From Gallionella sp. (GTDB lineage: Bacteria > Pseudomonadota > Gammaproteobacteria > Burkholderiales > Gallionellaceae): a stretch of DNA of 32,391 nt. A model generated the notes under the pieces. The model was given only the letters and a program-made list of their open reading frames with translations. It made no database searches and had not been told where the DNA came from. The DNA lies in NCBI GenBank assembly GCA_030652475.1, contig JAUSAO010000054.1, forward strand, positions 1-32,391. The letters run 5' to 3'. This document shows, piece after piece, positions 18,407 through 28,226 of the stretch (its first letter is position 1; each line of letters opens with the position of its first letter). The position numbers and the translations under genes are program-made.

Positions 18407-19258
18407 ATGGATAGGCGCGAGGCGATGTTGCGCGAATTGAACCTGTACCCTCTGTGGGTTCAGCGGCATGCGCCGGAGTTGACGCCCTCCGTCGAGGCTG
18501 CTGTGGCGGAAGAACCGCCAGCAGAGGTACTGCCGCCGGACGTGCAGCCGAGCAACGCGGGCAGTGCGTCAGCACCTGACGATGCAACGCTGCGGGTTGA
18601 GACGGAAGTTGAAGACCTTTTTGTCGCCGAGCCGTATGTGCAACGCGACAGCGGCGAGGATAGTCTGCGCGAATTTCAGCTTAAAATTGCAGGCGGGCCG
18701 CTGGCCGATGTTGCCTGGCCGGAACTCAAACAGAAGGTGCGTGATTGTGAACTGTGCGCGTTGCGTGCAGGCTGCACGCAGACCGTGTTTGGCGTGGGGG
18801 ATGAACAGGCAGACTGGCTGTTTGTCGGCGAAGCGCCGGGCGAGGATGAGGATGCGTCGGGCGAGCCGTTCGTGGGGCAAGCGGGCCGTCTGCTTGACAA
18901 TATGCTGATGGCGATCAGCATCAAGCGTGGCGACAACGTGTATATCGCCAATGTCATCAAATGCCGTCCGGAAGAGGACAGGCATCCGCATGTCGGCGAG
19001 ATCGCGGCCTGTCTGCCGTATCTGAAACGTCAGATAGCGCTGATCCAGCCGAAACTGATCGTGGCGCTGGGCAAGACTGCGGCTTCCGCGTTGCTGGATA
19101 CCGATGCGACGATTGCCACGCTGCGCGGCAGCGTACATGACTATAATGGCATACCGCTGATCGTCACCTATCATCCGGCCTATTTGCTGCGCAGCCCGAT
19201 GGAAAAGGCGAAAGCATGGCAGGATCTGCGTCTGGCCGTGGCAACGATGCGGCTGTAG
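18407..19258 (+). CDS. Family 4 uracil-DNA glycosylase (Fe-S)
   Basis: Removes uracil from DNA. It has 283 residues. The first 100 residues are a Pro/Ala/Glu-rich, probably disordered extension. The catalytic domain starts near residue 105: Fe-S cysteines C114 and C117 (CELC), C186 (IKCRPEEDR) and C202 (ACLPYL). The active-site motif is GEAPGEDED (141-149) and the leucine-loop motif is HPAYLLR (256-262). A similar extension is common in this class and has been likened to a polymerase-associated linker. It starts 79 bases after rimI. Confidence 0.92.
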   Translation: MDRREAMLRELNLYPLWVQRHAPELTPSVEAAVAEEPPAEVLPPDVQPSNAGSASAPDDATLRVETEVEDLFVAEPYVQRDSGEDSLREFQLKIAGGPLADVAWPELKQKVRDCELCALRAGCTQTVFGVGDEQADWLFVGEAPGEDEDASGEPFVGQAGRLLDNMLMAISIKRGDNVYIANVIKCRPEEDRHPHVGEIAACLPYLKRQIALIQPKLIVALGKTAASALLDTDATIATLRGSVHDYNGIPLIVTYHPAYLLRSPMEKAKAWQDLRLAVATMRL

Positions 19259-19273
19259 CTACATTGAAGAAGC

Positions 19274-20542
19274 ATGTCGGTTTCACTTAAGCTGGGAAAA
19301 TTTCGGGTTTATTGCAACATGCTGAAACTGATTCGAGACAATAAATGGTTTGTATTGCCCGTTCTGGCGCTACTGATTGTCGTTGCCTGGCAATACCGTG
19401 CGGATGTGAAACCTGTCATCAGGATAGGCGTGCTGCATTCGCTGACCGGCACGATGGCCACCAGCGAAACGCCACTGGTGGACGCGGTGCGGCTGGCGGT
19501 GGAGGAGGCCAATCAGTCCGGCGGAATTCATGGCGCGCAGATCGAGATGATCGTCAGGGATTGTCGTTCGGATGCAGCTTACTGCGCTGAGCAGGCCGAG
19601 AATCTGATCGTTCAGTCCAGAGTGCAGGCGCTGTTTGGATGCTGGACTTCGGCCTGCCGCAAGGCGGTCAGGCCGGTGGTCGAGCGGCATCATAGTCTGC
19701 TGTTTTATCCGCTACAGTATGAAGGGCTGGAGCAGTCGCCGGATATTATCTATACCGGTGCTGCACCTAACCAGCAAATCATCCCCATGGTGAGCTGGGC
19801 GATGCAGCAATACGGGCCGCGCGTCTATCTGGTTGGTTCGAATTACGTATTTCCGCGCACCGCCAATAAAATAGTTAAAAAACTATTGCAGGCACAAGGC
19901 GGGCAAGTACTGGCGGAACGTTATGTGCAAATGGATGAACATAATCTGGATGCCGTGGCGCACGAGATTGCCACACTGCGTCCTGACTTCGTGGTGAATA
20001 CGCTCAACGGCGACAGTAACCTGCATTTTTTTACGGCGCTGAAACAGGCCGATATTCGTTCAGAAAATATCTCGGTTTTTTCCACCAGCATAGCCGAGGC
20101 GGAGCTGGCCGCGATAGGGCCTAAGTTGATCGAAGGCCATTTTGCGGCCTGGAATTATTTCCAGAGCGTGCAAAGTGAAGAGAATAGCGCCTTTGTTGCG
20201 CGGTTTCGTCAGCGCTTCGGAGTGCAGCGGGTGCTGGATGACCCGATGGAGGCAAGCTATATCGGTGTGAAATTGTGGGTAAATGCACAGCGCGTTGCGG
20301 GTACGCAGCACATGCCCACCGTGAAAGCCGTGCTGGGGCAGCAGACGTTGAAGGCGCCATCAGGCATCGTGGCAGTGGACGCCGAGACGCAGCATTTGTG
20401 GAAACCGGTACGCATTGGTCGTGCGCGCGCCGATGGTCAGTTCGATATCGTCTGGCAATCCGGGCGCAGCGTTGCGCCTGCGCCCTTCCCGTTCTTTATT
20501 CCGCATGCCGAGCGTGCCGTGATGGCAGGGGGTGCCAAATGA
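19274..20542 (+). CDS. Membrane-anchored UrtA-like periplasmic binding protein
   Basis: A 422-residue type I periplasmic binding protein of the Peripla_BP_5/UrtA-AmiC group. An N-terminal hydrophobic segment at about residues 26-39 (WFVLPVLALLIVVAW) lacks a clear signal-peptidase site, so it may stay anchored. The binding fold follows: IGVLHSLTGTMATSE, the CWTSACRKAVRPVVE segment, and YPLQYEG as in urea/amide-binding relatives. I chose the ATG at 19274 for the GAAGAAG upstream. No ABC permease or ATPase gene is near; instead the stop overlaps the next gene (ATGA), which encodes a cyclic di-GMP enzyme. A sensing rather than transport role is inferred. The ligand is unknown, short amides or urea being the family precedent. 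Confidence 0.85.
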   Translation: MSVSLKLGKFRVYCNMLKLIRDNKWFVLPVLALLIVVAWQYRADVKPVIRIGVLHSLTGTMATSETPLVDAVRLAVEEANQSGGIHGAQIEMIVRDCRSDAAYCAEQAENLIVQSRVQALFGCWTSACRKAVRPVVERHHSLLFYPLQYEGLEQSPDIIYTGAAPNQQIIPMVSWAMQQYGPRVYLVGSNYVFPRTANKIVKKLLQAQGGQVLAERYVQMDEHNLDAVAHEIATLRPDFVVNTLNGDSNLHFFTALKQADIRSENISVFSTSIAEAELAAIGPKLIEGHFAAWNYFQSVQSEENSAFVARFRQRFGVQRVLDDPMEASYIGVKLWVNAQRVAGTQHMPTVKAVLGQQTLKAPSGIVAVDAETQHLWKPVRIGRARADGQFDIVWQSGRSVAPAPFPFFIPHAERAVMAGGAK

Positions 20543-23500
20543 AGATAGCCACACGCCTGCTGCTGCTGTTTTTGCTGGTGGCGGTGCTGCCGCTGGCGCT
20601 GTTCAGTTATTTAAACCTGCAACAGGATGAAGCAACGTTGCGCACCGAGGCGCTGGACAGAATATCCGGCCTGGCGGACAAAAAACTGATTCAGGTCAAA
20701 GCCTACCTGGCGGAGCGCAAACGCGAAGTACAGATTCTCGCACGCGGCCCGCAGCTGGTGAATGCAATCAGGACCTTGCCGCAAGGCTATGCGGCAGGCC
20801 GGCTTAATCCGCCCTATGACCGGGAAGCGGCCCAATTGCAAGCGTATTTTGGACGCTATGTCGAAGAGCACGAACTGTTCCATGACGTGTTCCTGGTGAC
20901 GCCCCAGGGGGAGGTGATCTATAGCCAGAAGCGTGAGGCCGACTTTGCCACCAATCTGCTGGCCGGCCCTTTCAGTGAGACGTCATTGGCGCAGGCATTC
21001 CGCGAAGTGCTCATGACGCTGGAGCCGGTGATCTCGGGCTACGGCTACTACGCCCCGTCGCAGGCGCCGACGTTGTTCATCGCCGCCCCTATCATGGTCG
21101 ACGGGCAATTCAAGGGTGTGTTCGCGGCTCAACTGGGCAACGATTTATTCTACCAGGTGGCGACCGATGCGACGGGTCTGGGAATGAGCGGCGAGGCTAT
21201 CTTTGCCCAGTGGGACGGAGATGACGTGTTGTTCACCACGCCGCTCAAGTATCGCAGCGAGACGCCGATGAAACTGCGGATGAACCCGCAACAGAGCAGT
21301 GAGCTTCCGATGCTGGGCGCGCTTTCCGGCGAGTCGGGCTCGGGGATAAAACCGGATTATCGGGGCAAGCCGGTGGTGGGTGCGTGGCGTTATCTGCCTG
21401 AGCTGGGCTGGGGAATGGTGGTCAAGATGGATGCGGACGAGGTGTTTGCGTCCATAGCGCGGCAACGCGTCCTCATGATTGAAGTGCTGTTGGGGTTGAT
21501 GCTGCTTTCCGGAATGCTTGCATATTATTTTGGCCGGCAAATCAGCGGGCCACTCGAAGACATGGCACGGACGGCAGATGAAGTGGCCAAAGGCAGTATG
21601 GGTAAGCGGGTGGACGAATCCACACCCGGCGAACTGGGGCGGTTCGCGCTGGCATTTAATCGCATGGCGGAAAATCTGCAAGGGCTATATAGCACGCTGG
21701 AACAGCGTATCGAAGAGCGTACACGCGATCTGAATGTGACTATTGCGCAATTGCATGAGGAAATCATCGAGCGCGGGCAGATAGAAAACGCCTTGCGTGA
21801 TAACCGGGATCGGCTCAATGAAGCGCAACGGCTAGGCCAGTTGGGCAGTTGGGAGCTTAATCTGGTCAGCGGCGAGTTGCACTGGTCGGACGAGATATAC
21901 CGGATGTTCGAGTTCGACCCCGGGCAATTTACGCCCAGCTATGAAAAATTTCTGCGCGTGATACACCCGGATGACAGAGAAAAGGTGAGTCAGGCTTATG
22001 CCCAATCGCTGGTCGATCATCAGGATTATGACGTGGAGCATCGTTTGCAGATGGTGGACGGTCGCATCAAGTGGGTGAGCGAACGTTGCAGCAGTGAATT
22101 TGACGAGTCGGGCAAGCCATTGCGTTCGGTGGGCGCGGTGCAGGACATTACCGAACATAAATTGGCAGAGGACAGGCAGCGCGTCGCTGCGGTGGCATTC
22201 GAGACACATGAGGGTATCATTATCACGGATGCGAACGCGAACATCATCCGGGTCAATCATGCCTTTCAGGAGATCACCGGTTATGGCCCGGATGAAGTAA
22301 TCGGGAAAAATCCGCGCATCCTCAGTTCGGGCGTCCATGACCAGGCATTTTATGCGGCGATGTGGCAGCAATTGATCAATGAGGGTTCGTGGAACGGGGA
22401 AATCCTCGACAAACGCAAGAACGGCGAGATCTATCCGAAATGGCTGACCATCAGCACCGTGAAAGATGGCGAGGGCAAGGTCAGTGAATACGTTGCCATT
22501 TTCAGCGATATCAGTGCGCGTAAGAAGGCAGAGGAGGAAATACGTAACCTCGCGTTCTATGACAACTTGACCAAGTTGCCAAATCGACGTTTGCTGCTGG
22601 ATCGTATGAGCCTGGCGTTGAGCAGTTCGATGCGCACTCAGTATTACGGTGCCGTGATGTTTCTCGATATGGACAGGTTCAAAACGCTCAACGATACGAT
22701 GGGACACGACTACGGTGATCTGTTGCTGATAGAGGTGGCGCAGCGCATCCATTCCTGCGTGCGCGAGGTGGATACCGTTGCCCGCATGGGGGGCGACGAA
22801 TTCGTGGTATTAGTCGAAGACATTGATGCCACTGCGGAAGAGGCTTCGCAAAGGGCCGCACTGATTGCCGAAAAGATACGAACCAGTCTGACCGCAGTCT
22901 ATCAGCTCAAGCATCGTTTGTATCACAGCTCGCCCAGTATTGGTGTTTGTTTGTATCGGGGTAACGAGGAAACGGTTGATGCCCTGCTCAAACATGCCGA
23001 CATGGCGATGTATCAGGCCAAGGAGTCAGGCAGAAATACGGTGCGCTTCTTCGACCCGCAGATGCAGTGTGCAGTCGAAACGCGTGCCGCACTGGAGGCG
23101 GATTTGCGTTATGCCGTGTTCAACGGGCAATTGCGCTTGCATTATCAGATTCAGGTGGACGATGAGCATCGCGCGCTGGGTGCAGAAGTGCTGGTGCGCT
23201 GGGTTCATCCGACGCGCGGCATGGTTTCTCCTGCGCAATTCATTCCGGTGGCTGAGGAAAGTTCGTTGATTCTGGAGGTGGGGCACTGGGTGCTTGAAAC
23301 GGCATGCCGACAACTGGCGGCATGGAGTAAGAACGAGTTGACACGCCACCTGAGTATTGCGGTTAACGTCAGTGCGCAACAATTCAAGCTGGTTGATTTT
23401 GTGGACAGGGTGATGGCCGTTCTGCGCGCGTTTGATGTGGATGCGTCGCACCTGAAGCTGGAATTGACCGAGGGCGTGGTGTTGAACGATGTCACCGATG

Positions 23501-23856
23501 TGGTGGCGAAAATGCATGCGCTGAAGGCGCTGGGCGTGCGCTTGTCCATGGATGATTTTGGTACCGGCTATTCGTCGCTGGCCTATTTGAAGCAACTGCC
23601 GCTTGATCAGCTCAAGATAGATCAGAGTTTCGTGCGTGACATCACCACCGACCCCAACGATGCCGTGATGGTGCAAACCATTATCGGTATGGCGCACAAC
23701 TTCCGTCTGGATGTGATCGCCGAGGGGGTTGAAACCGAAGGGCAACTGGCTTTCCTCAAGCAACATGGTTGCCGGGCTTTTCAGGGCTATCTGTTCAGCA
23801 AACCCGTGCCGATTGAGGAATTCGAGCAGTTGCTGCTTGCCGGAAGCGACGCGTAA
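20539..23856 (+). CDS. Membrane sensor dCache-HAMP-PAS-PAS-GGDEF-EAL
   Basis: A 1105-residue cyclic di-GMP synthase/phosphodiesterase. TM1 is residues 7-24; a periplasmic dCache-type sensor domain spans about 25-305; TM2 is about 310-332, then HAMP; two PAS domains start near 425 and 555. The GGDEF motif is MGGDEF near residue 752, with an inhibitory I-site RxxD (REVD) exactly five residues earlier, so product feedback is likely. The EAL domain has EVL in place of EAL at 883-885 but keeps the Glu, and NVSAQQ, ELTEGV, DDFGTGYSSL and IAEGVE are present, so both activities look possible. The reading frame is open from 20275, but the ATG at 20539 overlaps the upstream stop, encodes a clear TM segment and is the sensible start. 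Confidence 0.93.
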   Translation: MKIATRLLLLFLLVAVLPLALFSYLNLQQDEATLRTEALDRISGLADKKLIQVKAYLAERKREVQILARGPQLVNAIRTLPQGYAAGRLNPPYDREAAQLQAYFGRYVEEHELFHDVFLVTPQGEVIYSQKREADFATNLLAGPFSETSLAQAFREVLMTLEPVISGYGYYAPSQAPTLFIAAPIMVDGQFKGVFAAQLGNDLFYQVATDATGLGMSGEAIFAQWDGDDVLFTTPLKYRSETPMKLRMNPQQSSELPMLGALSGESGSGIKPDYRGKPVVGAWRYLPELGWGMVVKMDADEVFASIARQRVLMIEVLLGLMLLSGMLAYYFGRQISGPLEDMARTADEVAKGSMGKRVDESTPGELGRFALAFNRMAENLQGLYSTLEQRIEERTRDLNVTIAQLHEEIIERGQIENALRDNRDRLNEAQRLGQLGSWELNLVSGELHWSDEIYRMFEFDPGQFTPSYEKFLRVIHPDDREKVSQAYAQSLVDHQDYDVEHRLQMVDGRIKWVSERCSSEFDESGKPLRSVGAVQDITEHKLAEDRQRVAAVAFETHEGIIITDANANIIRVNHAFQEITGYGPDEVIGKNPRILSSGVHDQAFYAAMWQQLINEGSWNGEILDKRKNGEIYPKWLTISTVKDGEGKVSEYVAIFSDISARKKAEEEIRNLAFYDNLTKLPNRRLLLDRMSLALSSSMRTQYYGAVMFLDMDRFKTLNDTMGHDYGDLLLIEVAQRIHSCVREVDTVARMGGDEFVVLVEDIDATAEEASQRAALIAEKIRTSLTAVYQLKHRLYHSSPSIGVCLYRGNEETVDALLKHADMAMYQAKESGRNTVRFFDPQMQCAVETRAALEADLRYAVFNGQLRLHYQIQVDDEHRALGAEVLVRWVHPTRGMVSPAQFIPVAEESSLILEVGHWVLETACRQLAAWSKNELTRHLSIAVNVSAQQFKLVDFVDRVMAVLRAFDVDASHLKLELTEGVVLNDVTDVVAKMHALKALGVRLSMDDFGTGYSSLAYLKQLPLDQLKIDQSFVRDITTDPNDAVMVQTIIGMAHNFRLDVIAEGVETEGQLAFLKQHGCRAFQGYLFSKPVPIEEFEQLLLAGSDA

Positions 23857-23934
23857 ACCACACCTGATTTATTCGGTTTTGTCGTTCTCCTTAGATCAAC
23901 TAACCCGGTTTCAACAGTTGGTAGCGACAGAGCC

Positions 23935-25161
23935 TCATGTTTTTCCGGAATCCTGATCGTGGCCGTGGCGCTTGTACAGCGCAGTCATAATGCCGGACAG
24001 CAGCAGGCCGAATACCAGGATGATGATGTAGATGCTGAAATCCAGTTTTTGCATCACGGCATACAGTCCCAGCATGGCGAAGATGCTCAGGTTCTCGTTG
24101 AAATTCTGCACCGCGATGGAGCTGCCCGCACCCATCAGTAAATGGCCGCGATGTTGCAGCAGCGCGTTCATTGGTACGACGAAATAGCCGCCCATGGCGC
24201 CTATGGTAATCAGCAGCAGTATGGCCAGCGTGCTGTTGGTGACGGGTATCATGATCAGCACGGCTACCCCCATCGCGATGCCGACCGGCAATACCTTCAC
24301 CGAGTTTTCCAGCTGGACGAATTTCGCCGCCAGCACCGATCCGAGGGCGATGCCGACTGCGACCCAGGCGGTCAGTTTGGCGGCGGCGCCGATGTCGTAA
24401 TTCAGCGCCACTGCCGCCCAGCCCAGTACCAGCAGGCGCAGTGTGGCGCCCGCCCCCCAGAATAACGTGGTCACCGCCAGTGATACCTGGCCGAGCGGAT
24501 CTTTCCACAATAGCTTGAAGTTGTGCCAGAACTCGGACAACAGGAAAAGCGGGTTGCGGCTGAGCGGTTTGTGGTCAATGGCGACGTGCGGGATGTAGAG
24601 ATTGAAGATCGCCGCTGCAATGTAGATGAACACGATAATCAGTATCGCCAGTTCGGGGATGCTGTCGATCAGCGGAATATCGAGTGTCTGCAGCAGCGGC
24701 GCGGTGATACCCGGGCTGATGAGCATGCCGCCGATCAGCGCGCCCAGCACGATGGCGGCGACCGTGAGGCCCTCCATCCAGCTGTTCGCCCATACCAATC
24801 TTTCCGGCGGCAGATATTCCGTGAGGATGCCGTATTTTGCCGGTGAATAGGCCGCTGCGCCCAGTCCGACCATGCCGTAGGCCAGCAAGGGGTTGAGACC
24901 GATCAACATGGCGATGCAGCCTAATAGCTTGACGATATTGCTGATGAACATCACGCGTCCCTTGGGCAGCGAGTCGGCGAAAGCGCCGACGAACGGGGCG
25001 AGCACGATGTAGGAGACGATGAACCCCTGTTGCAGCACTGGCGTGTGCCAACCCGGCGAATTGAGCTCCATCAGCAATGCAATGGCGGCAAACAACAACG
25101 CATTGTCGGCGAGCGCGGACAGGAATTGTGCCGCGAGGATGATGTAGAAGCCGAGATTCAT
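23935..25161 (-). CDS. lplT: Lysophospholipid transporter LplT (MFS)
   Basis: Flips lysophospholipids across the inner membrane for re-acylation. It has 408 residues and about 12 hydrophobic segments. LplT marks are the N-terminal FLSALADNALLFAAIALL, GAAAYSPAKYGILTEYLPPE with WANSWMEG following, and VPMNALLQHRGH. No fused acyltransferase domain is present. It is convergent with the GGDEF-EAL gene and divergent from alr across 97 bases. Confidence 0.93.
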   Translation of the reverse strand: MNLGFYIILAAQFLSALADNALLFAAIALLMELNSPGWHTPVLQQGFIVSYIVLAPFVGAFADSLPKGRVMFISNIVKLLGCIAMLIGLNPLLAYGMVGLGAAAYSPAKYGILTEYLPPERLVWANSWMEGLTVAAIVLGALIGGMLISPGITAPLLQTLDIPLIDSIPELAILIIVFIYIAAAIFNLYIPHVAIDHKPLSRNPLFLLSEFWHNFKLLWKDPLGQVSLAVTTLFWGAGATLRLLVLGWAAVALNYDIGAAAKLTAWVAVGIALGSVLAAKFVQLENSVKVLPVGIAMGVAVLIMIPVTNSTLAILLLITIGAMGGYFVVPMNALLQHRGHLLMGAGSSIAVQNFNENLSIFAMLGLYAVMQKLDFSIYIIILVFGLLLSGIMTALYKRHGHDQDSGKT

Positions 25162-25258
25162 ACAACCTGAGGGGTATTTTTATCAATTCGTTTTATATCA
25201 CGAAAGTATAGCCCCTGCTATCATTGCGCACTTGAAATTCCGTTGAAACAGAAGATTC

Positions 25259-26320
25259 ATGCCGCGTCCCATACAAGCACACATTGATCTGAATGCCCTG
25301 GAAAATAATCTGCATGTCGCCCGTCGCGCCACTTCGGCACGCATCATGGCCGTCATCAAGGCGAATGCCTATGGTCATGGCTTGCTGCGTGCGGCGGAGG
25401 CGCTGGCGGATGCGGACGGTTTTGCGCTGCTGGATATACAGGATGCCGTGCGCCTGCGTGAGGCGGGATACCGCCAGACTCTCCTGTTGCTGGAGGGATT
25501 TTTTGACGCGCAAGACCTGGCGCTGGTTGCCGAATATGAACTGAGTTGCGTGATACACAGCGCCTGGCAGATCGCGTTGCTGGACGCTTATCCCAGGCGT
25601 GCCGCGCTGGATGTCTGGCTCAAGGTCAACAGCGGCATGCACCGTTTGGGATTTGCGCCCGACCGGGTGGCGGAAGCGATGGAAACGTTGCGTCGTCATG
25701 CGGCGGTGCGTGAAATCACCCTGATGAGTCATTTTTCCGATGCCGACGAAGCGCGCGGCGTGTCAGCGCAACTGGAACTGTTCAAAGAGGTGGCGTCCGC
25801 GTATCGCGGCGCATGCAGTCTGGCAAATTCTGCCGCGTTATTGCGGTATCCTGCAACGCACGCTGACTGGGTGCGCCCCGGTATCATGCTGTATGGCGCA
25901 TCGCCGTTTGCTGAAGTCAGCGCGCAGTCCATGGGTTTAAAGCCGGTGATGACCCTGAGCAGCCGCATCATCGCCACGCAGGATTTATCCGCAGGCGAGC
26001 GGATAGGCTATGGTGGTTTATTTCGTGCGGATCGCTCCATGCGCATTGGTGTCGTCGCCTGTGGTTACGCCGATGGCTATCCGCGCCATGCGCCGGGTGG
26101 CACGCCCATGCAGGTGGCCGGGCAACAGACGCAACTGTTGGGGCGGGTCTCCATGGATATGCTGTACGTGGATCTGACGCACTTGCCACAAACCGGTGTG
26201 GGGAGCGAAGTTGTATTGTGGGGGGCGGGCATGCCGATAGAAACGGTGGCGACGGCTGCGGGAACGATCAGCTATGAATTGATGTGCGCGTTGACGGCAC
26301 GTGTGCCCGTCCGGGTGTAA
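25259..26320 (+). CDS. alr: Alanine racemase
   Basis: PLP enzyme making D-alanine for peptidoglycan. It has 353 residues. The PLP lysine is K34 in AVIKANAYGHG; the second catalytic base is Y251 in RIGYGGLF. SMDMLYVDLT is the usual C-terminal signature. The stop codon is 14 bases before the PilZ gene, so co-transcription is likely. Confidence 0.97.
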   Translation: MPRPIQAHIDLNALENNLHVARRATSARIMAVIKANAYGHGLLRAAEALADADGFALLDIQDAVRLREAGYRQTLLLLEGFFDAQDLALVAEYELSCVIHSAWQIALLDAYPRRAALDVWLKVNSGMHRLGFAPDRVAEAMETLRRHAAVREITLMSHFSDADEARGVSAQLELFKEVASAYRGACSLANSAALLRYPATHADWVRPGIMLYGASPFAEVSAQSMGLKPVMTLSSRIIATQDLSAGERIGYGGLFRADRSMRIGVVACGYADGYPRHAPGGTPMQVAGQQTQLLGRVSMDMLYVDLTHLPQTGVGSEVVLWGAGMPIETVATAAGTISYELMCALTARVPVRV

Positions 26321-26334
26321 TGGGGGAGGATGGT

Positions 26335-27225
26335 ATGGATGATAAATTGCAGCCAGTAAAGCCGAGTGAAATTGAGGTAGGTAAACCGCTGGCCTGGTCG
26401 ATTTACGATAAATTCGGCCGCCTGCAGTTGGGCGAGGGTGCACTGGTTGAGTCGCAACAGCAAATCGAGGCACTATGTGCGGATGGTTTGTTTCGCGAGG
26501 CTAGGGATGAGGCTGCCAGCCGGAAGATAGCGTCGGCAGAACAGGGTTCCGGTAAACACAAGCCGGTAGAGAAAATTGAGGATTTGCCTGCTATCAAGCT
26601 AGCCATCGGCGACACGCTGCAATTGCAGGATTTTTCCTCGGGAAAACAACGTTATTTCGTCAAGCTGATCGGTTTCATGAATAAAAAAAGCGTGCTGGTA
26701 TCTCATCCCCGGCAGGACGATAAGTTGAGCTTCATCAAGGAAGGGGTCGGGTTTCTGGTGCGCGGTTTTTCGGGTACAAAAACCTATGAATTCAGCAGCA
26801 ATGTGGTCAGCGTCTGTTTGACTCCTTATCCTTATCTGCATCTGGCTTTTCCTCCGCAGGTCAAGACGACCAATATGCGCGGCGCGGTACGCATCAAACT
26901 CAGGCTGGTGTGTTCAATTGATTCGGCGGCTACCGGGCTGAAAGTGTCTGCCATTATCGAGGATATGAGCATTTCCGGCGCGCGTATTCATGCCAGCCAA
27001 GCCTTTGGTCGGGTGGGCGATGCGGTAACGGTGGGGTTGCGCATGCAGGTCGGCGGCGAGAATCAGGTATTTCTGGTGTCGTCTGTGATACGTAATGTGC
27101 ATGCAGAGAACGATAGCCAGACAGGAAACGCAGTGGTCATGCATGGTATGGAGTTCGTCCAAACGGTGAGCATGGATCTGACCGCGCTGCAAAATTTCAT
27201 TTATAAATCCATGTTGGGAGAATAA
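26335..27225 (+). CDS. PilZ-domain cyclic di-GMP receptor, YcgR-like
   Basis: A 296-residue protein. I chose the ATG at 26335 because GGGGGAGG lies just upstream; an earlier in-frame ATG at 26320 overlaps the alr stop. Residues 85-175 resemble the YcgR N-terminal (flagellar brake, PilZN-type) domain. The PilZ domain has both ligand motifs, RxxxR (R182, R186) and DxSxxG (DMSISG, 210-215). The first 80 residues form an extra, partly helical region. It would bind cyclic di-GMP and act on motility, pili or another target. No flagellar gene is in view. It is six bases from mtnP. Confidence 0.88.
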   Translation: MDDKLQPVKPSEIEVGKPLAWSIYDKFGRLQLGEGALVESQQQIEALCADGLFREARDEAASRKIASAEQGSGKHKPVEKIEDLPAIKLAIGDTLQLQDFSSGKQRYFVKLIGFMNKKSVLVSHPRQDDKLSFIKEGVGFLVRGFSGTKTYEFSSNVVSVCLTPYPYLHLAFPPQVKTTNMRGAVRIKLRLVCSIDSAATGLKVSAIIEDMSISGARIHASQAFGRVGDAVTVGLRMQVGGENQVFLVSSVIRNVHAENDSQTGNAVVMHGMEFVQTVSMDLTALQNFIYKSMLGE

Positions 27226-27231
27226 GCGCTT

Positions 27232-28095
27232 ATGTTAGGCATTATTGGCGGTAGCGGTGTTTACCATATCGAGGGGCTGGAAAACTCCCGTTGGGTCAGG
27301 GCGGAATCCGCCTACGGCGAACCGTCGGACGAAGTGCTGCTCGCCGAACTGGCCGGGCAGCCGATTGCCTTCCTGCCGCGTCACGGCAGAGGACATCGCA
27401 TTTCGCCGTCCGACATTAACTTCCGCGCCAACATTGACGCGCTGAAGCGTCTGGGCGTGACCGACATTATCTCGGTCAGCGCGGTGGGTTCGTTGCGCGA
27501 AGACTTGCCGCCCGGCACTTTTGTCATCGTCGATCAGTTCATCGACCGTACCTTCGCCCGAGAGAAGAGTTTCTTCGGCACGGGGCTGGTGGCGCATGTA
27601 TCGATGGCGCATCCGGTGTGCAACCGGCTGGGCGATCATTTGTTTGCCGCTGCTGAACTGCTGGGCATACCGGCGGTGCGCGGCGGCACCTATCTGGTCA
27701 TGGAAGGAATGCAGTTTTCCAGCCTCGCGGAATCGGAACTGTATCGTACCTGGGGCTGTGATGTAATCGGTATGACCAATATGCCGGAAGCCAAGCTCGC
27801 GCGCGAAGCCGAGATTTGCTATGCCACGGTGGCGATGGTGACGGATTTCGACTGCTGGCATCCCGATCACGATAACGTCACGGTGGATGCGATTGTGAAA
27901 GTGTTGCTGGAGAACGCAGACAAGGCGCGCACGCTGGTGAAGGGGGTCGCGCAGCCGGTACACGGCGATGATGAGGCCCACGCCTGCGCCTGCCGCAGTG
28001 CGCTGCAATACGCGATCCTCACCGCCCCGGAAGCGCGCGATGCCGCGATGATGGAAAAGCTGTCCGCCGTCGCCGGGCGGATGCTTAAGAACTAG
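27232..28095 (+). CDS. mtnP: S-methyl-5'-thioadenosine phosphorylase
   Basis: Phosphorolyses 5'-methylthioadenosine to adenine and methylthioribose 1-phosphate. It has 287 residues, the MTAP length; methylthioinosine phosphorylases are usually shorter. Phosphate motif GGSGVY at the N-terminus, then PRHGRGHRISP. The MTAP signature is MEGMQFSSLAES with IGMTNMPEAKLAREAEICYA and VTDFDCWH. The apt and mtnA genes that follow use its two products. Confidence 0.93.
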   Translation: MLGIIGGSGVYHIEGLENSRWVRAESAYGEPSDEVLLAELAGQPIAFLPRHGRGHRISPSDINFRANIDALKRLGVTDIISVSAVGSLREDLPPGTFVIVDQFIDRTFAREKSFFGTGLVAHVSMAHPVCNRLGDHLFAAAELLGIPAVRGGTYLVMEGMQFSSLAESELYRTWGCDVIGMTNMPEAKLAREAEICYATVAMVTDFDCWHPDHDNVTVDAIVKVLLENADKARTLVKGVAQPVHGDDEAHACACRSALQYAILTAPEARDAAMMEKLSAVAGRMLKN

Positions 28096-28128
28096 GGAGA
28101 TGCTGATTTATTCACCAAAACTGTCATT

Positions 28129-28207
28129 GCGAGCGTAGCGTGGCAATCCAGGATGTTGATTATCAAAAGAATTCTGGATTGCCACGTCGCTACGCTCCTC
28201 GCAAAGA
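28129..28207. repeat. Intergenic inverted repeat, TGCGAG...GGCAATCCAG type
   Basis: Two arms of about 28 bp, CATTGCGAGCGTAGCG plus TGGCAATCCAG, and their near-complement, enclose a 20-base AT-rich spacer. It lies 33 bases after mtnP. Elements of this sequence type are widespread in proteobacterial intergenic regions. It could form a long hairpin and limit read-through or protect mRNA ends. Confidence 0.8.
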
Positions 28208-28226
28208 CGATTTAATCAGCGTTTCC

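Noticed and set aside
20275..20538. N-terminal extension of the GGDEF-EAL reading frame by 88 codons
   Set aside because: It overlaps the binding-protein gene in another frame, and the overlapping ATG at 20539 begins a proper membrane segment.
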